DNA from: JAJKIP01 sp040509055 | Lineage (GTDB): Bacteria > Bacteroidota > Bacteroidia > Chitinophagales > Chitinophagaceae | Assembly (NCBI GenBank): GCA_040509055.1 | Contig: JBEVLT010000463.1 | Location: forward strand, 1-14,085 | Length of the DNA: 14,085 bases | Direction: 5' to 3' | In this document: positions 6,753 to 12,523 of the stretch, piece by piece | Layout: each line of letters begins with the position of its first letter | How positions within the stretch are numbered: the first letter of the stretch is position 1 | Notes under the pieces: model-generated | What the model was told of the DNA's origin: nothing | What the model saw: only the letters and a program-made list of their open reading frames with translations | The model's database searches: none | Translations under genes and position numbers: made by a program

Positions 6753-8426
6753 ATGCGACCCATTATCGAATGCGTGCCCAATTTCAGCGAAGGAAATGAC
6801 CTGAACATCATTCGCCAGATCACCGACCAGGTGGAATCGGTGGAAGGCGTGCGGCTGCTGAACGTGGACCCCGGCAAAGCCACCAACCGCACGGTCGTTA
6901 CGTTTGTCGGTCACCCCGAAGCTGTCATGCAGGCGGCTTTCCTGGCCATCAAAAAAGCAGGTGAGCTCATCGACATGAGCCGGCACAAGGGCGAGCATCC
7001 GCGCATGGGCGCTACCGATGTTTGCCCGCTGATCCCGATATCCGGTATCTCTATGGAAGAAACGGCAGCCTATGCACGGCAGCTGGCCCAAAGGGTAGGA
7101 GAGGAGCTGCTGCTGCCCGTATACCTGTACGAGGCCGCGCAGCCCGACAAAACACGCAGCAACCTGTCGGTGATCCGGGCCGGCGAATACGAAGGTTTTT
7201 TTAAAAAGATACAACAGCCGGAATGGAAACCCGATTTCGGTCCCGCGGTATTCGATGCCAAACGAGGCGCCACCGTTATCGGCGCAAGGGATTTCCTGGT
7301 GGCGTATAACATCAACCTGAATACGACCTCTGCCCGCAGGGCCAATGCCATCGCCTTCGACGTACGCGAAGCCGGGCGGGTAAAAAAAGAGAACGGCAAA
7401 ACCGTAACGGATGCCAATGGCAAACCGGTCTCCATTCCCGGCACGCTCAAAGCGGTCAAGGCCATCGGCTGGTACATCGAAGAGTACGGCGTAGCCCAGC
7501 TATCGATGAACCTGACCAATATCAGCGTAACCCCGGTGCATATTGCCTTTGACGAAGTATGTAAAAAGGCCGATGCCAGGGGCATTCGTGTTACCGGCAG
7601 CGAGTTGGTAGGATTGGTACCGCTGCAATCGCTCACAGATGCGGGCCGGTATTTCCTGAAAAAACAACAGCGCTCCACCGGTGTATCGGAAAAAGAGCTG
7701 ATCAGGATCGCCGTAAAGTCCATGGGGCTTGACGAGCTGGCTCCTTTCAAACCTGAAGAACGCATTATCGAATACCTGCTTCGCAACGAGGCCGACAGCA
7801 AACTGGTAAGGACCAGCCTGTCTGATTTTGCCGACCTGACGGCAAGCGAAAGCACGGCCCCCGGCGGGGGTTCTGTATCCGCTTATCTCGGTACACTGGG
7901 CATTTCCCTGGCCATGATGGTCGCCAACCTTTCTTCCCACAAAAAAGGCTGGGACGAACGGTGGGAAGAGTTCAGCGACTGGGCGGAGCAAGGCGAACGG
8001 TATAGAAGCGAACTGTTGCGGCTGGTGGATGCCGACACCAAAGCTTTCAGCACGATCATGGCGGCCTTCGGTTTGCCCAAAGCAACGGAGGAAGAAAAAC
8101 AGGCCCGCCACAAAGCCATACAGGAAGCCACGCGTTTTGCCATCGATGTACCTTACCAGGTGATGCAGACCGCTGCCGCCAGCATGGAAGTGATCAGGGC
8201 CATGGTAGAGACCGGCAATCCCAATTCGGTAACGGATGCCGGGGTAGGGGCCCTGTGCGCCCGCAGCGCAGTGATCGGCGCTTTTATGAACGTACGCATC
8301 AATGCCGCTTCGTACGACGATAAGGATTTTACAGAAGAGATCATTCGTAAAGGGACTGAAATAGAAAACAAAGCCATAGCTTTAGAAACGGAGATCCGTG
8401 AACTGGTGAACCGGAAAATAGGTTGA
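6753..8426 (+). CDS. ftcD: Bifunctional glutamate formimidoyltransferase / formimidoyl-THF cyclodeaminase
   Basis: The protein has 557 residues and two fused enzymes, as in animal FTCD. Residues 1 to about 325 are the formimidoyltransferase, which moves the formimino group of formiminoglutamate to tetrahydrofolate. It begins IECVPNFSEG and carries GEHPRMGATDVCPLIP with H82, the position of the catalytic His in the mammalian enzyme. GARDFLVAYNINLNT and LSMNLTN follow. Residues about 350-557 are the cyclodeaminase, which releases ammonia to give 5,10-methenyl-THF. It has the family's TAPGGGSVSAYLG (368-380), DADTKAF and SVTDAGVGALCA (492-503). Both halves look intact. The fusion presumably channels formimino-THF between sites. 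It is the second gene of the hut cluster, with the ureohydrolase 26 bp downstream, so very likely co-transcribed. The ATG start matches the conserved N-terminus. Confidence 0.95.
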   Translation: MRPIIECVPNFSEGNDLNIIRQITDQVESVEGVRLLNVDPGKATNRTVVTFVGHPEAVMQAAFLAIKKAGELIDMSRHKGEHPRMGATDVCPLIPISGISMEETAAYARQLAQRVGEELLLPVYLYEAAQPDKTRSNLSVIRAGEYEGFFKKIQQPEWKPDFGPAVFDAKRGATVIGARDFLVAYNINLNTTSARRANAIAFDVREAGRVKKENGKTVTDANGKPVSIPGTLKAVKAIGWYIEEYGVAQLSMNLTNISVTPVHIAFDEVCKKADARGIRVTGSELVGLVPLQSLTDAGRYFLKKQQRSTGVSEKELIRIAVKSMGLDELAPFKPEERIIEYLLRNEADSKLVRTSLSDFADLTASESTAPGGGSVSAYLGTLGISLAMMVANLSSHKKGWDERWEEFSDWAEQGERYRSELLRLVDADTKAFSTIMAAFGLPKATEEEKQARHKAIQEATRFAIDVPYQVMQTAAASMEVIRAMVETGNPNSVTDAGVGALCARSAVIGAFMNVRINAASYDDKDFTEEIIRKGTEIENKAIALETEIRELVNRKIG

Positions 8427-8452
8427 TATTGTTCTTTCATTAAACGCTTGTC

Positions 8453-9520
8453 ATGCAGCATCTGAAGATCTATACGAAACAGGATATTTTATCGCTTACC
8501 CGGCTCAGGAGATTTGAAACCCGGCTCGGGGAGCGATTGCAGGTACCCATCCATCCTTCATCGGCCGCTTCTTCCATACGTGAATCGTCTGCCAGCTATG
8601 TACTGGTCGGCATACCGGAAGACATCGGCGACAAGGCCAATTATGGCAGCGGCGGCGCCGATACGGCATGGATACCATTCCTGCAGGCTTTCCTGAATAT
8701 CCAGAGCAACGACTTTCTCGACGGCAGCGATATCCTGCTGCTGGGCCATTTCGATTTCGGCGACATCCAGTACCTCATCGACACCACCGCCAAAGGCGAC
8801 GACGAAAAAGTGGAAGCCTACCGCCATGCCGTGAACACGGTGGATGATGAAGTGGAGCAACTGGTCAAGATCATTACAGAAGCAAAGAAAATTCCTATTG
8901 TGATCGGCGGCGGGCACAACAATGCGTACCCGCTCATCAAAGGCTCGTCCAAGGGATGGCACAAGGCCGACCAGATCCCGCTGGCGCAGATCAATTGCAT
9001 CAACCTCGATGCGCATGCCGATTACCGGCCCCTCGAAGGCCGCCACAGCGGCAATGCCTTCCGGTATGCGGAAGAAGACGGCTATTTACAGAAATACTGC
9101 GTCATCGGCGTGCAGGAAAATTACCTGCCGCAAAACGTATGGATCGACCTGGTGAACAATCCGTTCATGGACTGCATCACCTTCGAAGATATTTTTGTGC
9201 ATGAAAAACGAAGCTTCCTGCAGGCCGTAGCCCATGCCAGCACCTTTACGGAAGATACCCTTACCGGCATCGAGCTGGACCTGGATGTGATACAAAATAC
9301 ACTGAGCAGCGCGGTATCGCCGGTCGGTATTTCACCGCTTCATGCGCGGCAGTACATTACCTTCCTGGGAATGGACGTGAAGCCGGCCTACCTGCATATT
9401 TGCGAAGGCGCAGCACGGTTGACCGACGGCCGGACAGATGCCGGCACCGGCAAACTGATCAGCTTCCTGGTGAGTGATTTCGTCAAGGCGCACGGGGTAA
9501 TAAAAGAACAGGTGGTATAG
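8453..9520 (+). CDS. Ureohydrolase (arginase) family protein, probable formimidoylglutamase
   Basis: The protein has 355 residues. The arginase/agmatinase/formiminoglutamase fold is shown by VGIPED near residue 52 and the metal-ligand motifs GGGH (H155), NLDAHAD (D186, H188, D190) and ELDLD (D276, D278). It differs from textbook arginase in two places: the usual S-x-D-x-D-x-x-D-P is GIELDLDVIQNTLSSAVSP here, with no final Asp-Pro. Formimidoylglutamase (HutG) hydrolyses formiminoglutamate to glutamate and formamide, and the hut location makes that the best guess. Arginase or another guanidino hydrolase cannot be excluded from sequence alone. It would offer a folate-independent alternative to FtcD. 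It lies 26 bp after ftcD and converges on the ABC-F gene with only two bases between stops. No terminator is visible. Confidence 0.8.
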   Translation: MQHLKIYTKQDILSLTRLRRFETRLGERLQVPIHPSSAASSIRESSASYVLVGIPEDIGDKANYGSGGADTAWIPFLQAFLNIQSNDFLDGSDILLLGHFDFGDIQYLIDTTAKGDDEKVEAYRHAVNTVDDEVEQLVKIITEAKKIPIVIGGGHNNAYPLIKGSSKGWHKADQIPLAQINCINLDAHADYRPLEGRHSGNAFRYAEEDGYLQKYCVIGVQENYLPQNVWIDLVNNPFMDCITFEDIFVHEKRSFLQAVAHASTFTEDTLTGIELDLDVIQNTLSSAVSPVGISPLHARQYITFLGMDVKPAYLHICEGAARLTDGRTDAGTGKLISFLVSDFVKAHGVIKEQVV

Positions 9521-9522
9521 GA

Positions 9523-11544
9523 TCAGGCGCCCATCCTGGCTTCCAGCTCCATGATCTTCTCAAAGGCCGCTTCGTAGCGGCTATTCAGCTCCCGCAGCTC
9601 GTTACCTGCCTTTTTATAGGCGGTTTCAGCCTGCAGAAATTTTGTTTTATCCGAATAAGTTGCCGGGTCGGCCAGCGAGGCTTCCAACTGTCCTTTCCGC
9701 AGGTTCAGTTTAGCGATCTCTTCCTCCAGCTGCTGGAATTGCCGCTGCAGCTTCTGCAGCTCTTTTTTCACATCCTTATTGATCGGGCCGGGTGGCTGCG
9801 CCGGAGCGGCTTCAGACCTCAGGCCCCCAACATCAGGTTTCTGACCTCCCGCCTCCGGCTTTTGACTTTTGACTTCCGGCTTCGAACTTCCTGGCTCTGA
9901 CCTCTGACCTCCAGCCTCCAGCTTCTTACTCTCCGCTTCCTGCTTTGCCATTCGTTCCTTCCAGGCTACCCATTCTTCGTAACCGCCTTTGAACTCCTTC
10001 ACCTGCTGGTCCACGATCTCCCATATCTTATTCGCGGTTTTGGAAATGAAATACCGGTCGTGGCTCACCAGGATCAGGCTGCCTTCGTATTTTTTCAAGG
10101 CATCGATCAGCAGATCGCAGCTATGCATGTCCAGGTGGTTGGTGGGCTCGTCCAGCATCAGGAAATTAGCCTTGCTCACCATGGTTTTAGCCAGCGCCAC
10201 GCGGGCTTTTTCGCCCCCGCTCAGCACCCTGATCTTTTTGTCGGCATCGTCGCCGCTGAACAAAAAGCAACCCAGCAGGGTACGCAGCTCCAGCTCGGTC
10301 ATCTGGCTGCCGCACTCCTTCATTTCATCGATGATGGTATTATTGACATTCAGCGCCTCCAGCTGGTGCTGGGCATAGAAACTTTCCTCCACGTTATGTC
10401 CCCATTTGCGCTCGCCCTCGTAGCTTTCCACACCGGCGATGATGCGCAGCAGCGTAGACTTTCCTTTACCGTTGGCGCCGATGAGCGCGATCTTATCACC
10501 CCGGTCGATTTCTGCAGAAGTGTGATCCACGATCTGGTTTTCACCAAACGATTTGGAGATATCTTTTAATTCTACCAGCACCCGGCCGGGCGTTTTATCC
10601 ACGCGGAAATTGATGCGGATATTGGGCCGCTCCAATGCTACATCTTCAATCCGGTCCAGCTTGTCCAGCTTTTTCATCAGGCTCTGTGCCATGGCGGCCT
10701 TGCTGGCCTTGGCCCGGAACCGTTCGATCAGTCGTTCATTCTGGCGGATATAATCCTGCTGGTTTTCATACGCTTTTTGCTGCAGGTCGATGCGGATGGC
10801 TTTTTCTTTCTCGTAAAAATCGTAGTTGCCGTTGTAGATATGCAGCTCCTGCTGGTACAGCTCCACGATCTTGGTCACCATCCGGTTCAGGAAGTATTTG
10901 TCGTGGCTTACGATCACGACCGAGCCGGGATAATGCAGCAGGTATTTTTCCAGCCACTCGATGGAAGGAAGGTCAAGGTGGTTGGTCGGTTCGTCCATCA
11001 GCAGCAGGTCCGGCTGCTGCAGGATCATTTTCGCCAGCAGCACGCGCATCCGCCAGCCTCCGCTGAACTCCTTGTAAGGACGCTGCAGGTCGGCATTGGA
11101 AAAGCCCAGTCCCTGCAATATTTCTTCGGTCCGGTGGTGCATGGTATAGCCGCCCAGCGTCTCCAGCTCATGCAGCCGGTCCGTATATTCGATCAGCGTT
11201 TTTTCATCGCCGGTTTTTTCCAGCTCTTTACCGATCTCCTCGATCTCTTTTTCCAGCTGCAGCACCCGCTCGAAAGCGCCCAGCGCCACCTGCAGGATCG
11301 ATTCGTTGGTATCAAAGCTCAGCAGGTCCTGGTGCAGGTAGCCGATGGTGGTGGTGCGGCTTCTTTCCACCGTGCCTTTGGAAGGCAGGTATTCGCCGAC
11401 GAGCAATTTCAGCAAGGTCGATTTCCCCGTACCGTTGTACCCGATCAGGCCGATCCGTTCACCGGGCTGGATATGCCAGGTCGCTTCTTCCACGATCGCC
11501 CGGGCGCCAAATTCAAATGTCACATTTTGCAGTCCTGCCAGCAT
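9523..11544 (-). CDS. ABC-F family ATP-binding protein (Uup/YdiF/EttA-like)
   Basis: The protein has 673 residues, with two ABC ATPase domains in one chain and no membrane segment, which is the ABC-F plan of ribosome-associated translation factors. Domain 1 has Walker A GYNGTGKST (35-43), signature SGGW (161-164) and Walker B LLLMDEPTNHLD with E185. Domain 2 has GANGKGKST (356-364), LSGGEKARVALAK (441-453) and FLMLDEPTNHLD with E466. Between them (about 245-305) is the charged helical inter-domain linker that reaches the ribosomal P/E site in ABC-F proteins. Residues 590-673 form a C-terminal coiled coil, as in Uup and YdiF. Residues 540-579, joining the two, are low-complexity repeats encoded by heptanucleotides (see 9808-9926). 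Both ATPase sites look active. It may be housekeeping translation rescue or antibiotic protection; sequence alone does not separate these. The start MLAGLQNVTFEFG aligns with family starts. Confidence 0.9.
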   Translation of the reverse strand: MLAGLQNVTFEFGARAIVEEATWHIQPGERIGLIGYNGTGKSTLLKLLVGEYLPSKGTVERSRTTTIGYLHQDLLSFDTNESILQVALGAFERVLQLEKEIEEIGKELEKTGDEKTLIEYTDRLHELETLGGYTMHHRTEEILQGLGFSNADLQRPYKEFSGGWRMRVLLAKMILQQPDLLLMDEPTNHLDLPSIEWLEKYLLHYPGSVVIVSHDKYFLNRMVTKIVELYQQELHIYNGNYDFYEKEKAIRIDLQQKAYENQQDYIRQNERLIERFRAKASKAAMAQSLMKKLDKLDRIEDVALERPNIRINFRVDKTPGRVLVELKDISKSFGENQIVDHTSAEIDRGDKIALIGANGKGKSTLLRIIAGVESYEGERKWGHNVEESFYAQHQLEALNVNNTIIDEMKECGSQMTELELRTLLGCFLFSGDDADKKIRVLSGGEKARVALAKTMVSKANFLMLDEPTNHLDMHSCDLLIDALKKYEGSLILVSHDRYFISKTANKIWEIVDQQVKEFKGGYEEWVAWKERMAKQEAESKKLEAGGQRSEPGSSKPEVKSQKPEAGGQKPDVGGLRSEAAPAQPPGPINKDVKKELQKLQRQFQQLEEEIAKLNLRKGQLEASLADPATYSDKTKFLQAETAYKKAGNELRELNSRYEAAFEKIMELEARMGA
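9808..9926. repeat. Coding array of 17 degenerate heptanucleotides (plus-strand consensus GRCYTCN)
   Basis: From 9808 the plus strand divides cleanly into 17 units of 7 bp: for example GGCTTCA, GACCTCA, GACCTCC, GGCTTTT, GACTTTT, GACTTCC, GGCTTCG, GACCTCT, GACCTCC, AGCCTCC, AGCTTCT. Since 7 is not a multiple of 3, the product repeats every 7 residues (21 bp), seen as KPEVKSQ, KPEAGGQ, KPDVGGL, RSEAAPA in the ABC-F linker. No stop occurs in the used frame. Confidence 0.85.
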
Positions 11545-11550
11545 AATAGT

Positions 11551-11613
11551 CTGTAGTTAGTAGTAGTGAATTGTCAATAGTGAATAATGAATGGGATGGT
11601 GGCTAATGGTTAT
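11551..11613. repeat. Intergenic heptanucleotide block, left (NGTNAAT type)
   Basis: Nine consecutive 7-bp units can be read: CTGTAGT, TAGTAGT, AGTGAAT, TGTCAAT, AGTGAAT, AATGAAT, GGGATGG, TGGCTAA, TGGTTAT. The central four are the clearest. The block lies in the 235-bp gap between the ABC-F start and the DUF3347 gene, where I see no gene. A possible minus-strand -7 box AATATTTG for the ABC-F gene lies next to it at 11614-11621. Confidence 0.6.
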
Positions 11614-11649
11614 CAAATATTTACGCCATCAACCGCTTTGTTGTTCGAA

Positions 11650-11665
11650 CAGGGCACAGCCTGTC
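11650..11665. other. Small hairpin between the two heptamer blocks
   Basis: ACAGG (11650-11654) and CCTGT (11661-11665) can pair across a six-base loop. It sits between two inverted repeat blocks, so the whole 11551-11708 segment has a loosely mirror-symmetric layout. It has no U-run and is not a convincing terminator. Confidence 0.3.
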
Positions 11666-11680
11666 CTGCCGGAGAGATTA

Positions 11681-11708
11681 TTTCACCATTGACCATTAAC
11701 CATTCCCT
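11681..11708. repeat. Intergenic heptanucleotide block, right, inverted relative to the left block
   Basis: Units TTTCACC, ATTGACC, ATTAACC, ATTCCCT follow at exact 7-bp spacing. Their complements read GGTCAAT and GGTTAAT, the same pattern (NGTNAAT) as the left block at 11551-11613 in opposite orientation. Confidence 0.6.
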
Positions 11709-11755
11709 TTTCCGCCCGCAAAAATAAAGGATTACCAACTGCCCGCACTTTGATT

Positions 11756-11763
11756 TACCTTTG
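11756..11763 (+). promoter_or_regulatory. -7 box of the DUF3347 gene
   Basis: TACCTTTG matches the Bacteroidota TAnnTTTG element at every defined position. Transcription would start near 11770, about 10 nt before the ATG at 11780. A TTTG -33 element is not evident at the usual distance. Confidence 0.5.
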
Positions 11764-11779
11764 CCGAAATTTTTTTTAC

Positions 11780-12412
11780 ATGAAAAGGGTGCTCGTTATC
11801 CTTGTCGTTCTGATTATCGTGGCTGCTGCTTACTACTTTTTCTTTCCCAGAAGCGGTAAAAAGCATCCAAAAGGCCCCGAGCCTGTGCCACTCGCCGTCA
11901 GCAAGCATAGTCCTGCCTTTAACCAGTCCGTACAATCCATCCTGGACGCCTATTACAATGTGTCGGAAGCCCTGGTGAACTGGGATGTTCCGGCCGTAGA
12001 TAAACATACCAATGAGCTGAACACAGCCCTGGACAATTTTAAAGTAGAAGAGCTGAAAGTGGATACGGTGATCTACCAGTCCGCCCTCGACCCGCTGGCC
12101 ACTGCAAAAGCAACCGTGACCACCATGCTGGGTCAGCCGTCCATCGATCAAAAGCGCGTTTCATTCAATACCCTGTCTGACTACCTGCGGCTGCTCTTCA
12201 TCGTGGTAAAATACGATGCCAACAAACTGTACTGGCAGGAATGCCCGATGGCCTTTGGCGAGGACCAGGCCGGTTACTGGCTCAGCAAAACCGATGCGGT
12301 ACGCAACCCTTACCTGGGCACCAAACACCCGGAATACAAGGCCGGCATGCTGGAATGCGGCGGCCCCAAAGACACGATCAACTTCATGGTACCGGATACA
12401 ACAGGCCGATAA
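11780..12412 (+). CDS. DUF3347 domain-containing protein, membrane-anchored
   Basis: The protein has 210 residues. Residues 4-22 form one strong hydrophobic segment after MKR, which is not followed by a clear signal-peptidase site or lipobox. It is therefore most likely an N-terminal anchor with the rest in the periplasm. Residues about 48-195 match DUF3347: a helical bundle (YYNVSEALVNWDVPAVDKHT), then KLYWQECPMAF (C155-P-M), YWLSKTDAVRNPYLG and GMLECG (C193). The family's conserved Cys/Met residues and its frequent link to heavy-metal efflux adaptor proteins suggest metal binding, but no efflux or metallochaperone gene is nearby here. The start is the ATG at 11780; a TTG ten codons upstream in frame lies inside the promoter region and is rejected. 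It is monocistronic: good -7 box upstream, strong terminator downstream. Confidence 0.8.
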   Translation: MKRVLVILVVLIIVAAAYYFFFPRSGKKHPKGPEPVPLAVSKHSPAFNQSVQSILDAYYNVSEALVNWDVPAVDKHTNELNTALDNFKVEELKVDTVIYQSALDPLATAKATVTTMLGQPSIDQKRVSFNTLSDYLRLLFIVVKYDANKLYWQECPMAFGEDQAGYWLSKTDAVRNPYLGTKHPEYKAGMLECGGPKDTINFMVPDTTGR

Positions 12413-12433
12413 TTCCAACAGAACTCATTCTTC

Positions 12434-12465
12434 AAAAAAAGTGTCTCCGACCGGGACACTTTTTT
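12434..12465 (+). terminator. Intrinsic terminator after the DUF3347 gene
   Basis: The stem GTGTCTC (12441-12447) and GGGACAC (12453-12459) has seven pairs including one G-U, and a CGACC loop. It is flanked by seven A upstream and six T downstream, which lengthen the stem and supply the U-run. It begins 22 bp after the stop codon and would separate this gene from the M28 peptidase gene. Confidence 0.85.
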
Positions 12466-12523
12466 CATTCCATCACCGTCCGCCATCCCCTAACCATCAT
12501 CCTTTTATCCGTATCTTCATCAC

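Noticed and set aside
6435..7214. 259-codon minus-strand open frame across the hutI-ftcD junction
   Set aside because: It spans two confident genes in antisense and has no recognisable features.
9808..9926. CRISPR-like or minisatellite array
   Set aside because: Units are 7 bp with no spacers, and the array lies inside an open coding frame; it is a short tandem heptamer repeat, not CRISPR.
10777..11556. 259-codon open frame on the plus strand opposite the ABC-F gene
   Set aside because: It mirrors the first ATPase domain; composition (VQVQQ, FFQLF runs) is typical of an antisense shadow.
11545..11779. Small RNA or short gene in the 235-bp gap
   Set aside because: No open frame with plausible start and composition, and no promoter-terminator pair; only heptamer blocks, a small hairpin and the -7 box of the next gene are visible.
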